Below, piece by piece: positions 40,332-50,937 of a stretch of DNA of 64,000 nt. Where the stretch lies: assembly GCA_031290155.1 (NCBI GenBank), contig JAITOB010000001.1, positions 37,361 to 101,360 on the forward strand. Reading direction: 5' to 3'. Below the pieces are notes generated by a model. That model saw only the letters and a list, made by a program, of their open reading frames with translations, was not told where the DNA came from and searched no databases. How positions within the stretch are numbered: the stretch's first letter is position 1; each line of letters opens with the position of its first letter. Made by a program: the position numbers and the translations under genes. The stretch is from Endomicrobium sp. (lineage in GTDB: Bacteria; Elusimicrobiota; Endomicrobiia; Endomicrobiales; Endomicrobiaceae).

Positions 40332-43300
40332 TTGCGGAAAAAGTACTTATCAGGGGTTGTTGGCAGCGGCAAGGCTCATTATTTATTCAGGCGCATATCT
40401 GAAATACAAGATGCCGGTGAAATTTCAGATTTGCATGTTTTTACCTTTGTTAAAGAGGAAGAACTGAATTCTTTTTATGACGACATATGCTCTTTTTTCG
40501 ACTCCAGTAAACAACATAATTCTGTAAATCACACCGCTGTGGTTGATTCAAATATTGAAACTTTTATATTTCCCTCAGATGATGTGCAGCAAAGAGCTTT
40601 TACAACGGATAAAATAAAAAATTTAAGAAATTTTATTGTATGCGCAACAGACATTTCTATAAATTCCCCCGTACCGATTCCACAAAAGGATATTGGCATC
40701 ACGATATCAAAATATCAAAAATGCGACTTAAATAGTTTAGAAAGATATCTTATCTCTTTTGGTTATACCAGGGCAAGTTTTGTTGAAGACAGGCTTCAGT
40801 TTGCTGTAAGGGGCGGAATAATAGATGTATGGCCGGCTGTAAGTGAATTTCCTGTTAGAATACTTTTTGAATATAACATAATTGAAGCTTTAAGAGTTTT
40901 TAATCCAGATACTCAGCTTTCAAGCGCATTTATTGATGAAATTAAAATATTGTCTGTTAATCCTGCAGAATACAGTGCGACAATAAAAGACTACTTTGAA
41001 CAAAATAAAAAAAATGAATCTGCTGTTGACGAATCTGTTGATATTTCTCATTCCAAAATTTCGATCCAAAATTCTCATACGGTTAATACCATATTATATT
41101 TTGATTATCCGCTTGATCAAACTGCTGAGGAAATATTTAATGAATATGAACTTATAATCAATGATGCATTGAATACTAAAGCGCAGTATCAAGGATACAA
41201 AAGTTTTACGGGGTTTTATGGAAATATAAACTTTTTTATAAATTCTCTTAAATCTTTTGCCGAAAATAATATAACGATAAAAATTTACTGCGCAAATGAC
41301 GGGGAACGTGAACGTATTTCAGATATATTATATGAAAATCGCTGGTGTTATGAAAGTCCTGAATTTCTGTATGGCAAGCTATCGCAAGGGTTTTATTTAG
41401 AAAATACAAAAACTGCCTGTATTTCAAGCCGTGAAATGCTGTACAAGAAAAGACTTATAAGTTTTCCTAAAATAAGCGGCGGCAGACGATTAGAAGCTGT
41501 TTGGGAAATATCTACAGGCAATTATGTAGTTCATGAAAAATATGGAATTGGACGTTATATGGGATTAAAGACTATTTCAAGGGAAAACAGTGTTTCTGAA
41601 TATTTATGTATAGAATACAGAAACGGCGATAAACTGTATGTTCCTCCGGAAGAATTGAAAACAGTAAAAAAATACGTCGGTACTGAAGGTGTTAAACCTA
41701 AATTGTATTCTATGGATACACTCGGCTGGGAAAGAGTAAAATCGAGAGCGCGCAAAGCTGCTGCAGAATTTGCCAAAGAGCTTTTGAAACTTTATACGCA
41801 AAGAAGTCTTATAAAAAGAAAACCTTTTGGTACAGAAACTATATGGGAAAAAGAACTTGAAGATGCTTTTCCGTATGATGAAACTCCTGACCAGCTTAAA
41901 GCCATTGAAGATATAAAGAACGATTTTTTTAAACCATATCCTATGGAAAGGCTTATATGCGGAGATGTAGGATATGGAAAAACAGAAGTTGCCGTACGTG
42001 CCGCATTTAAAGTAGTACAAGAAGGTATGCAGGTTGCTGTTTTAGTGCCTACAACAGTTTTAGCCCAGCAGCACTACAATACTTTTTATAACAGACTTTC
42101 TATTTTTCCTACAAAAATTGATGTTATCAGCAGATTTCAGACTAAAACTAAACAAAGAGAAATAACGCAAAACTTGGAAAACGGACTTATTGATATTATA
42201 GTCGGTACTCACAGACTTTTTCAAAAAGACGTAAAATTTAAAATTTTAGGGTTGTTGATAGTTGATGAAGAACACAGGTTTGGCGTAAAGCAGAAAGAAA
42301 AGATTAAAGCAATAAAAAAAAATATAGATATTTTAATGCTTTCAGCAACTCCTATTCCCAGAACTTTGTCATCGGCATTATCCGGGTTTAAAGACCTGTC
42401 GGTGATAGAAACTCCGCCGTTTGGCAGATTACCTATAGAAACAAATCTCTCGTTGTATGATGATAAACTTGTTAAAAATATAATTGAAGCGGAGCTTTCA
42501 AGAAACGGGCAGGTCTTTTATGTTTACAATAAAGTTGAGACAATTCTTACAAAAGCTGAAAGTATTAAAAAACTTTTGCCTAAAATTAAACTCGGCGTTA
42601 TACACGGGCAGATGAAAACAAAAGATATTGAAGATATTATGTGGAAATTTGTCAATATAGAGCTCGATGTTTTATTAGCTACGACAATAATAGAATCAGG
42701 TTTAGATATACCCTCAGTGAATACTATGATAATTGAAGAAGCCCAAAATTTTGGGCTTTCCCAACTTTATCAGTTAAGAGGCAGAATAGGCAGAGACAGA
42801 GAAAAAGCATACTGTTATTTATTTTATACAGATAAAGTATTAAGTGATGAAGCCGTTAAAAGACTTAAAGCAATGAAAGAATTCAGTGAACTCGGTTCTG
42901 GATTCAAACTTGCTCTTAAAGATTTGGAAATAAGAGGAGCCGGCGGCATGCTTTCTGCGGACCAACACGGTTTTGTAAGAGATATAGGCTATGATATGTT
43001 TGCAAAACTTCTTGAAGAAGAAGGTAAAAAAATCAAAGAAGGTCCATATGAAACGCAAGAAAAGAAAAATACTACGATAGATTTGAAGGTAAGTGCATTA
43101 ATTCCGCATACTTATATTGAGGATGAAGATATAAGAATTTTATTTTACAGAAAACTTTCTGATGCGCAAGACGTTAAAGCGATAGAAAAAATAACATCCG
43201 AACTGCTTGATCGTTTTGGAAAAATCCCTGATGCAACAAAGATGCTGTTTAAAATAACAAGTTTAAAGATTACTGCTGAAAAACTTTATATCGAAAGAAT

Positions 43301-43526
43301 ATCTGAAGACAATTACTATATATATTTGTATTTTTCTAAAAAGGCGGATTTTTCTAAAGTTAATATAACAAAATTGATAGACGATTATTCAAATGTAATA
43401 GAATTTATCCCAGGTCAATATTATGCGTTTAAATTGAAAAAAAATATTATTGACGCAAGCAGTGTTGAATATCTTAAGCAATTCCTAGTTCGTTTTGGAT
43501 TCTATTTGCTTCAAGCACCTGTTTAA
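40332..43526 (+). CDS. mfd: Transcription-repair coupling factor Mfd
   Basis: ATP-driven translocase that removes stalled RNA polymerase and recruits UvrA. The 1064 residues start at TTG 40332, a little short of the usual 1100-1150. Order of domains: UvrB-like module (about 1-330), RNA-polymerase-interacting CarD-like domain ('NYVVHEKYGIGRY', about 397), and RecG-like motor with Walker A 'GDVGYGKTEVA' (about 545), 'DEEHRFG' (about 645), 'SATPIPRT' (about 671) and 'QLRGRIGRD' (about 816). The C-terminal regulatory domain ends at 'LKQFLVRFGFYLL'. It is intact, in contrast to recN in the same window. Confidence 0.94.
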   Translation: MRKKYLSGVVGSGKAHYLFRRISEIQDAGEISDLHVFTFVKEEELNSFYDDICSFFDSSKQHNSVNHTAVVDSNIETFIFPSDDVQQRAFTTDKIKNLRNFIVCATDISINSPVPIPQKDIGITISKYQKCDLNSLERYLISFGYTRASFVEDRLQFAVRGGIIDVWPAVSEFPVRILFEYNIIEALRVFNPDTQLSSAFIDEIKILSVNPAEYSATIKDYFEQNKKNESAVDESVDISHSKISIQNSHTVNTILYFDYPLDQTAEEIFNEYELIINDALNTKAQYQGYKSFTGFYGNINFFINSLKSFAENNITIKIYCANDGERERISDILYENRWCYESPEFLYGKLSQGFYLENTKTACISSREMLYKKRLISFPKISGGRRLEAVWEISTGNYVVHEKYGIGRYMGLKTISRENSVSEYLCIEYRNGDKLYVPPEELKTVKKYVGTEGVKPKLYSMDTLGWERVKSRARKAAAEFAKELLKLYTQRSLIKRKPFGTETIWEKELEDAFPYDETPDQLKAIEDIKNDFFKPYPMERLICGDVGYGKTEVAVRAAFKVVQEGMQVAVLVPTTVLAQQHYNTFYNRLSIFPTKIDVISRFQTKTKQREITQNLENGLIDIIVGTHRLFQKDVKFKILGLLIVDEEHRFGVKQKEKIKAIKKNIDILMLSATPIPRTLSSALSGFKDLSVIETPPFGRLPIETNLSLYDDKLVKNIIEAELSRNGQVFYVYNKVETILTKAESIKKLLPKIKLGVIHGQMKTKDIEDIMWKFVNIELDVLLATTIIESGLDIPSVNTMIIEEAQNFGLSQLYQLRGRIGRDREKAYCYLFYTDKVLSDEAVKRLKAMKEFSELGSGFKLALKDLEIRGAGGMLSADQHGFVRDIGYDMFAKLLEEEGKKIKEGPYETQEKKNTTIDLKVSALIPHTYIEDEDIRILFYRKLSDAQDVKAIEKITSELLDRFGKIPDATKMLFKITSLKITAEKLYIERISEDNYYIYLYFSKKADFSKVNITKLIDDYSNVIEFIPGQYYAFKLKKNIIDASSVEYLKQFLVRFGFYLLQAPV

Positions 43527-43592
43527 GTTATAATATGTCATCTAAATTATTATATTTATAAAATTAAATTTTATAGAGGAGGAAAATAAAAA

Positions 43593-44348
43593 ATGTATAA
43601 AGTTGTTTTAGTCAGGCACGGTGAAAGCGTTTGGAATAAAGAAAACATATTTACGGGCTGGTCAGATGTTGATTTATCTGAAAAAGGCAACGAAGAAGCT
43701 TTACAGGCTGGAGAACAATTAAAGAGAGATGGGTTTATTTTTGATTTAGCATATACTTCAGTGCTTAAGAGAGCTATTAAAACTTTGTGGAATGTTCTTG
43801 ATACAATGGATTTGTTGTGGGTTCCCGTAACTAAAAGCTGGAAACTAAATGAAAGACATTACGGTGCTTTACAAGGATTAAATAAAGCGGAAACAGCTGC
43901 AAAATATGGCGAAATCCAGGTAAAACTTTGGAGAAGAAGCTATGATACTCCTCCAATGTCTTTAAATGAAAACGACGATAGATACCCGGGAAAAGATATG
44001 AGATATTCAGTACTTGCAAAAAAAGAAATTCCTTTAACCGAATGTTTAAAAGACACTGTGGCGAGAGTTGCGCCTTACTGGGAAAAAGAAATTACCTCGC
44101 AGATAAAAGCAGGCAAAAAAATTATTATAGTGGCACACGGAAACAGTTTAAGAGCTTTGGTAAAATATCTTGATAAAATAAGTGATAATGATATAGTAAA
44201 TTTAAATATTCCTACTGCAATGCCGCTCGTTTATGAACTTGATGAAAATTTAATACCTACAAATAATTACTATTTGGGTAATCCTGAAGCTGTTAAAGAA
44301 GCGATGGAAGCAGTGGCAAATCAAGGGAAAGCAAAAATAATACAATAA
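43593..44348 (+). CDS. gpmA: 2,3-bisphosphoglycerate-dependent phosphoglycerate mutase
   Basis: Glycolytic enzyme interconverting 3- and 2-phosphoglycerate. The 251 residues carry '[18 protein letters not shown]' with the phosphorylated His at about 9, '[13 protein letters not shown]' (about 87-99) and the second catalytic His in '[10 protein letters not shown]' (about 184). Length and motifs are canonical. It has one of the strongest ribosome binding sites of the window (agaggagg) and stands alone between mfd and the FtsH remnant. Confidence 0.96.
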   Translation: MYKVVLVRHGESVWNKENIFTGWSDVDLSEKGNEEALQAGEQLKRDGFIFDLAYTSVLKRAIKTLWNVLDTMDLLWVPVTKSWKLNERHYGALQGLNKAETAAKYGEIQVKLWRRSYDTPPMSLNENDDRYPGKDMRYSVLAKKEIPLTECLKDTVARVAPYWEKEITSQIKAGKKIIIVAHGNSLRALVKYLDKISDNDIVNLNIPTAMPLVYELDENLIPTNNYYLGNPEAVKEAMEAVANQGKAKIIQ

Positions 44349-44509
44349 ATTTTAAGTATGATTTAAATATTTATTGGTTATTATTTTGTACTCAGTGTTT
44401 ATTAAAAAACAAAAACAATTTTTAGTAATAAGTACTTATCTGTCCTTAAATTCCAAGTTATTATAATTAAATTTTACTATATAATTATAATTGTTATTTT
44501 GTTGCCTAT

Positions 44510-44518
44510 GGGGGGGGG
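44510..44518 (+). repeat. Homopolymeric G(9) tract before the FtsH pseudogene
   Basis: Nine G residues follow 'gttgcctat' in AT-rich DNA, 7 bp upstream of the ftsH-like ATG at 44525. The tract could be a derelict ribosome binding region or a slippage site. It is the second of three G/C tracts in the window. Confidence 0.85.
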
Positions 44519-44524
44519 TTAGTG

Positions 44525-46111
<1,587 letters not shown>

Positions 46112-46119
46112 GAATTGTA

Positions 46120-46729
46120 ATGAAAATGTTCATATAACATTTATTTTTTTGTTTCCTTTTTATTAAATGCGTGTGATGTAACTTACAAAAAAAACAATAT
46201 TAAGCAGGATTTAGAGAAAGTTTTAAAAAAAGAATACGGCAAAATTCAAAAGCGTATATTGTAGATAAAACTGCATATCTTGATATCGAGTTTTCAGAAC
46301 TTAGTCTTAAAAATAAAGACGCTGTTTTTCAAGCGATGCATAAAATAAGAAGTGCTGTATTCGTTATAACAAGAGTTGTTTTGAGTGGCGATTCAGATAC
46401 AAAGTATTTGATTGCAACAATTTATAACTGCGACAATACTTTAGCTTTCAGAATAGTAAAAAATATTGATGACATAAAAAGTTACTATTGCGGTTGCATT
46501 TCTAATAAGCAATCCGGTTTTCAATATTTTTTATATGCGTTATTCGATGTAATAAAATAAGACTCTTATATTATCGTTTTCCGGTACTATTGACAATAAG
46601 CTTATTCCTATAATTGAAATGATTTTACGGGAAGAAACTGAAATTTATTCAAAGAAATATAGTATGCTTTTTCAAGGCGTAAAAGTTTTTAACTCTCAAG
46701 GTGAATTTATGTTAAATATATCCAATTAA
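46120..46729 (+). pseudogene. Small lipoprotein pseudogene
   Basis: From ATG 46120 one frame change gives 'FFVSFLLNACDVTYKKNNIK', which is a hydrophobic signal with a lipobox (LNAC). The body 'YLDIEFSELSLKNKDAVFQA' and ORF 46336-46560 follow, then 'ILREETEIYSKKYSMLFQGV' to a stop at 46727. Internal stops and shifts break the frame. The family is not recognised. It would have been exported by the Lol system. Confidence 0.5.
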
Positions 46730-47010
46730 CTTTAGATAAATAGTCGTTGTATTTTTATAGTTCTGTCATTCTCAATACTTAATTAAATAAATATATTAAA
46801 TATTCAAAAACAATTAGAAGCAAAAATAAAAGCTGTAAATTAATATAAATAAATATATTCTTAGTAGTTTGTAAAAATTATTAGAATTAAAAAATAATGC
46901 ATATTACAAAATTGTACTTTAGTACTTTTTATAAATAGCGTTAAGATGATTTTGTTTTATTATAATTTAGTTAACCGTACTATAAAAGATTACTGCAGTC
47001 AATAAAGAAG

Positions 47011-47034
47011 TTTTATTATAAATTTATAATAAAA
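47011..47034. repeat. Perfect 24-bp AT palindrome
   Basis: TTTTATTATAAA followed directly by its exact reverse complement TTTATAATAAAA. It has no loop and no G or C, so it is a weak terminator at best; an operator or a chance AT palindrome is equally likely. It sits 10 bp upstream of a strong AGGAGG. Confidence 0.5.
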
Positions 47035-47053
47035 TTTTAAGAAAGGAGGTAGT

Positions 47054-47116
47054 TTGTCAAAGGGGGATAAAACAATTAATTCTCTTTCTAATAATATAGT
47101 AATTAGCGCCAATTAA
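47054..47116 (+). pseudogene. 20-codon reading frame behind a strong AGGAGG
   Basis: 'gaaaggaggtag' precedes a TTG that opens a frame of 20 codons (start 'MSKGDKTINSLSNNIVISAN') ending at TAA 47114. The good ribosome binding site suggests the start of a former gene, possibly a regulator of the downstream acyl-CoA synthetase, or a short leader peptide. Nothing further can be recognised. Confidence 0.3.
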
Positions 47117-47191
47117 ACGTATTTTAAAATGAGAATTGAATAAAATTTAGTATTCTCTCTGTAGTAAACAATTACAAAAGTTTTGATTTAT

Positions 47192-47221
47192 TTGACAAGA
47201 TGAGGTATTATACATTAAAAT
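47192..47221 (+). promoter_or_regulatory. Promoter-like pair upstream of the acyl-CoA synthetase
   Basis: TTGACA (47192-47197) and TAAAAT (47216-47221) with an 18-bp spacer. The expected start point is about 12 nt before the ATG at 47241, leaving only a short leader with 'aaagagaaaa' as ribosome binding site. A perfect -35 is uncommon in this window. Confidence 0.5.
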
Positions 47222-47240
47222 TATACAAAAGAGAAAAATA

Positions 47241-48899
47241 ATGTTAGCGGATAAATATGTAAGGACTGATTATAAGTCGTATGAAGATTTTATAGAAAAT
47301 TGTAAGATATACGTCCCCCCAAATTTTAATTTTGCTTTTGATGTTGTGGATGAAATTGCGAAAATTTCACCTGATAAAAAAGCAATGGTATGGTGCAATC
47401 CTGAAGGAGAAGAAAGGATATTTACTTTTAATGATATAAAAAGCGAAAGTAATCGCGCTGCGAATTTCTTTAAATCTTTAGACATAAAAAAAGGCGATGC
47501 TGTAATGCTTATGCTAAAAAGGCGCTATGAGTATTGGTACTGCACGGTTGCTCTTCACAAATTAGGAGCTTTAGTAATTCCAGCAACGCATCTTTTAACT
47601 GCCAAAGATATAAATTATAGAGTTAAAGCTGCGGGTATAACTATGATTATTGCAGCGGCTGATAAAAGAATTATAGATGTTGTCAACGAAGCAAAAAAAG
47701 ATTTGGCAGAATTAAAAACTGTAGTTTCTGTAAACGGTTATGCATCCGGCTGGGTTGAGTATTCTAAAGAAGTTAAAAATTGTTCTGATGTTTTTGAAAG
47801 ACCGTTTGGCTCGGAAACTACAAATATAGGGGATAAATTTTTATTGTATTTTACTTCAGGCACTACTGGAATACCTAAAATGGTTTATCATAATTTTGCA
47901 TATCCCTTAGGTCATATTATTACTGCCAGATTTTGGCAGAATTTAGATGATTCAAGTCTGCATCTTACGGTGGCTGATACTGGCTGGGCTAAAGCTGCGT
48001 GGGGGAAAATATATGGACAATGGTTATGTGGTGCTTGTGTTTTCACTTATGATTACGAAAGGTTTAATCCTAAAGATTTAATAGAAAAAATAGTAAAATA
48101 CGAGATTACGTCGTTTTGCGCTCCGCCTACTGTTTACAGACATATGGTTAAGGAAGATTTTTCTAAATATGATTTGTCAAAACTAAAATATGCTGAAACT
48201 GCGGGCGAACCGTTAAATCCTGAAGTTTTTCATCAATTTAAAAAATGGATGGGTATTGAAATAAAAGAAGGATTCGGTCAAACTGAAACGGTTGCTTTTG
48301 CAGCGACATTTCCATGGATACGTGTAAAACCCGGGGCTGTAGGCAAATCTTCCGCCGGATGGGATATTGATATTGTTGACGCTGAAAATAATTCCTGTGG
48401 TTATGGTCAGGAAGGGCGGCTTATAATTAGAACTGACAAACAAAATCCCGTAGGTTTATTTTCAGGATACTACAAAGATAAAAAACTGACAGAAACTTTT
48501 TGGAAAAACGGTATTTATGATACCGGCGATGTGGCATATAGAGATGAAGACGGGTACATTTGGTTTGTCGGTCGTTCTGATGATGTTATAAAAAGTTCTG
48601 GGTACAAAATAGGCCCCCTTGAAGTTGAAAGCGTTTTAATGGAACATCCATGCGTGTTCGAATGCGCAGTAACCGGGGCGCCGGATAAAGACAGAGGAGC
48701 TGTAGTGAAAGCTTCAATTGTGCTTGCAAAAGGATATCAACCAAGCTCAAAACTTATAATAGAGCTTCAGGAATATGTTAAAAAAGTTACGGCTCCTTAT
48801 AAATATCCCAGAGTCATTGAGTTTGTAAAAGAACTTCCAAAAACAATAAGCGGAAAAATCAAAAGAAAAGAAATAAAGGAAAACAATAGTAATATATGA
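47241..48899 (+). CDS. AMP-forming acyl-CoA synthetase (acetyl/medium-chain type)
   Basis: Activates a short carboxylic acid with ATP and CoA. The 552-residue protein has the ANL-family motifs: P-loop 'YFTSGTTGIPKMVYH' (about 203-217), 'EGFGQTETVA' (about 344), 'YDTGDVAYRDEDGYIWFVGR' (about 426), the hinge 'SDDVIKSSGYKIGP', and the catalytic Lys in 'PKTISGKIKRKEI' (about 535-547). Length matches MACS-type synthetases rather than the 650-residue Acs. It is 34 nt upstream of pta, so the likely substrate is acetate or a similar short acid. The pair would link acetate, acetyl-CoA and acetyl phosphate. Confidence 0.88.
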   Translation: MLADKYVRTDYKSYEDFIENCKIYVPPNFNFAFDVVDEIAKISPDKKAMVWCNPEGEERIFTFNDIKSESNRAANFFKSLDIKKGDAVMLMLKRRYEYWYCTVALHKLGALVIPATHLLTAKDINYRVKAAGITMIIAAADKRIIDVVNEAKKDLAELKTVVSVNGYASGWVEYSKEVKNCSDVFERPFGSETTNIGDKFLLYFTSGTTGIPKMVYHNFAYPLGHIITARFWQNLDDSSLHLTVADTGWAKAAWGKIYGQWLCGACVFTYDYERFNPKDLIEKIVKYEITSFCAPPTVYRHMVKEDFSKYDLSKLKYAETAGEPLNPEVFHQFKKWMGIEIKEGFGQTETVAFAATFPWIRVKPGAVGKSSAGWDIDIVDAENNSCGYGQEGRLIIRTDKQNPVGLFSGYYKDKKLTETFWKNGIYDTGDVAYRDEDGYIWFVGRSDDVIKSSGYKIGPLEVESVLMEHPCVFECAVTGAPDKDRGAVVKASIVLAKGYQPSSKLIIELQEYVKKVTAPYKYPRVIEFVKELPKTISGKIKRKEIKENNSNI

Positions 48900-48933
48900 A
48901 ATTGATTTTATTTAATCAAGGGAGGTATATTGT

Positions 48934-49935
48934 ATGGATATAAGAAAGCATATTTTAGATCTAGCAAAAAAAATAAAAGGCAAAGTTATTTTACCTGAGA
49001 GCTTCGATACGAGAGTTTTAAAAGCCGCTCAAATGCTTACAAAAGATGGAGTAGCTTCGGTTATTTTGCCTGCCAAAGATATAAGAGAAGTTGAAAGAAT
49101 TGCATCAGCTTCTAATATAGATTTAAATGGAATTGAAATAATTAAAATAGATAGAAATCTCCTTGATGAAAAGAAAATTAAAGAATTTGTTGATGCAAGA
49201 TCGCAAAAAGGAGTTAATGTGCAGGATGCATTAAATCTTTTAAATGAACCTGTATATTTTTCAATGATGTATTTAAAAAGCAGAAAATGTAACGCTTGTG
49301 TTGTAGGTGCGGTTTACGATACCGCAGACGTTTTAAGAGCTGCCATTCACGTAATTGGCACTGCTGAAGGCATAAAACTAGTTTCTTCATATCTCCTCAT
49401 GATTCCGCCAGAGGAACATTTTATTGCAAAAGATCCGGTAATGTTTGCTGATTGCGGCGTAAATCCTGATCCTCAGGCTTTAGGGTTAAAAGATATAGCT
49501 GTTTCAACAGTTATGAATTTTAAAAAACTTTTTCCCGGCAGGCAAGCAAATGTTGCAATGCTTTCTTTTTCAACAAAAGGCAGTGCAAAGAATAAAATTT
49601 TATCAAAAATAATAGAAGCAACAGAGCTTACCAAAAATCATTTTAAAGGATATGCTGACATAAATATTGATGGGGAGATCCAGTTTGATGCTTCTGTTAT
49701 TCCCAGTGTCGGCAAAAGGAAAGCGCGCGATTCTTCTGTTGCCGGCAAGGCAAACATTTTAGTTTTTCCTGATTTAAACTCCGGAAATATTGGTTATAAA
49801 ATTGCGGAAAGGTATGGAAGTTTTCAGGCTTTAGGTCCGATAATTCAAGGACTTGCTCTCCCCGTAAGCGATTTAAGCAGAGGTTCTAGCGCAGACGATA
49901 TATATTTAATAAGCGCAATTATGTTGCTCAAATAA
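48934..49935 (+). CDS. pta: Phosphate acetyltransferase
   Basis: Interconverts acetyl-CoA and acetyl phosphate. The 333-residue protein is the short, single-domain PTA form. It has 'GKVILPESFDTRVLKAA' at the N-terminus, the catalytic region 'YLLMIPPEEHFIAKDPVMFADCGVNPDP' (quoted in parts), 'MLSFSTKGSA', and the C-terminal 'VFPDLNSGNIGYKIAERYG' signature. It follows the acyl-CoA synthetase with its own strong site (gggaggt). No ackA follows; if acetate kinase is encoded elsewhere, the cell could make ATP from acetyl-CoA. Confidence 0.94.
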   Translation: MDIRKHILDLAKKIKGKVILPESFDTRVLKAAQMLTKDGVASVILPAKDIREVERIASASNIDLNGIEIIKIDRNLLDEKKIKEFVDARSQKGVNVQDALNLLNEPVYFSMMYLKSRKCNACVVGAVYDTADVLRAAIHVIGTAEGIKLVSSYLLMIPPEEHFIAKDPVMFADCGVNPDPQALGLKDIAVSTVMNFKKLFPGRQANVAMLSFSTKGSAKNKILSKIIEATELTKNHFKGYADINIDGEIQFDASVIPSVGKRKARDSSVAGKANILVFPDLNSGNIGYKIAERYGSFQALGPIIQGLALPVSDLSRGSSADDIYLISAIMLLK

Positions 49936-50112
49936 TAACTTTATAGCAACCTACAACACTTATTTATAAAAATGTTTATACGTAAACCAAAAAGATATCT
50001 TGAAATTTTTAATAATAGTTAAATAATCTTTTAAGGCGCTGTTATAATTATTAATTATAAGGCTGTTTAGTATCCTTAAAACAAATAATTACTAAAAAAA
50101 TTTATCAGATTA

Positions 50113-50937
50113 TCAACTAATTCTGATTGCAGGACATCGTCGGTCTCTTTTAGGTATAAGAAGATTTATATTTGAGGTGCCTTCTCTTATAAGTATTTTT
50201 CTTGTGGTATTTACAGCAATTTCACGAGTATTGTGATGGCTGCTTATATGTGCAAGAAAAACATATTTTAGACTCTCGTTATCCGTGGAGAGTCTTTTAA
50301 TTTCAGCAATAGCGCTTGCGGCGCTTTCATTTGACAGATGTCCCCAGTCGCTTAATATCCACTTTTTGTTATCATAAGGTCTAAAACTTGAATCCAGCAT
50401 CGTTTTATTATAATTTGATTCCATTACTAAAATATTGCTGTTAACTAAACTTTTTATAATCTTACTGCAAATTTTACCGGTATCTGTAACATAGCCTATT
50501 TTATATTTTTTTACGTTTACTATAGAAGAAAAAGTAAACCCAAGCGTATGGGAAATGTGCGCGTCTTTGTGATAAACGTCAAAAGAATCAACGACAATAT
50601 CTTTAACCTTAAAAGTCTTGTTAAAAGATATGTTAATACACTTTGCGACTTTTTTAGCGTATTTTCTAGAAAGATCTTCAAAAATATCTTTATGCAGATA
50701 AATTGGAATATTATTTTTAAGTAAAAAACTAAAGCCTGAAGTGCTTATATGATCCGTATGAACATGAGTTATAACTGTTGCAGTTAAATTTTCAGGAGGA
50801 ATACCTAAACTAGCGAGATTTTCCATTATATATCTAGCGCTGCATCCGCAGTCAACTAAAATAGCTGCTTCTTCAGTCCAAATTACAGAGCAGTTACCGC
50901 TTGATCCGCTTGCAAGGATACAAAAATTTAAGCTCAA
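50113..50937 (-). CDS. Metallo-beta-lactamase-fold hydrolase, WalJ/YycJ type
   Basis: A 274-residue cytoplasmic MBL-fold protein. The N-terminal 'LASGSSGNCSV' (about 8-18) is the hallmark of the YycJ/WalJ group. The metal site 'THVHTDH' (about 57-63) is intact, with further ligands in 'YVTDTG' and near 'FLAHISSHHNT'. WalJ-type proteins have been tied to coordination of DNA replication and cell wall control in Bacillota, and some have exonuclease activity; the role here is not clear. Its start overlaps the stop of the upstream M42 peptidase by 4 nt, so they form an operon. Confidence 0.85.
   Translation of the reverse strand: MSLNFCILASGSSGNCSVIWTEEAAILVDCGCSARYIMENLASLGIPPENLTATVITHVHTDHISTSGFSFLLKNNIPIYLHKDIFEDLSRKYAKKVAKCINISFNKTFKVKDIVVDSFDVYHKDAHISHTLGFTFSSIVNVKKYKIGYVTDTGKICSKIIKSLVNSNILVMESNYNKTMLDSSFRPYDNKKWILSDWGHLSNESAASAIAEIKRLSTDNESLKYVFLAHISSHHNTREIAVNTTRKILIREGTSNINLLIPKRDRRCPAIRIS

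Larger units (their letters stand above)
46730..47240. other. Non-coding gap between lipoprotein remnant and acyl-CoA synthetase
   Basis: About 510 bases without a supported gene. It contains a perfect AT palindrome (47011-47034), a strong Shine-Dalgarno sequence in front of a 20-codon reading frame (47054-47116), and a promoter-like pair before the next gene (47192-47221). The rest is AT-rich with many short A/T runs. It may be the grave of another gene, but no translation is recognisable. Confidence 0.5.

Noticed and set aside
41604-42020. 138-codon minus-strand ORF inside mfd
   Set aside because: Antisense to intact Mfd motor motifs; no independent features.
46730-47240. Rho-independent terminator at the AT palindrome
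   Set aside because: The hairpin contains no G or C and has no loop, so it would be too weak for a normal terminator.
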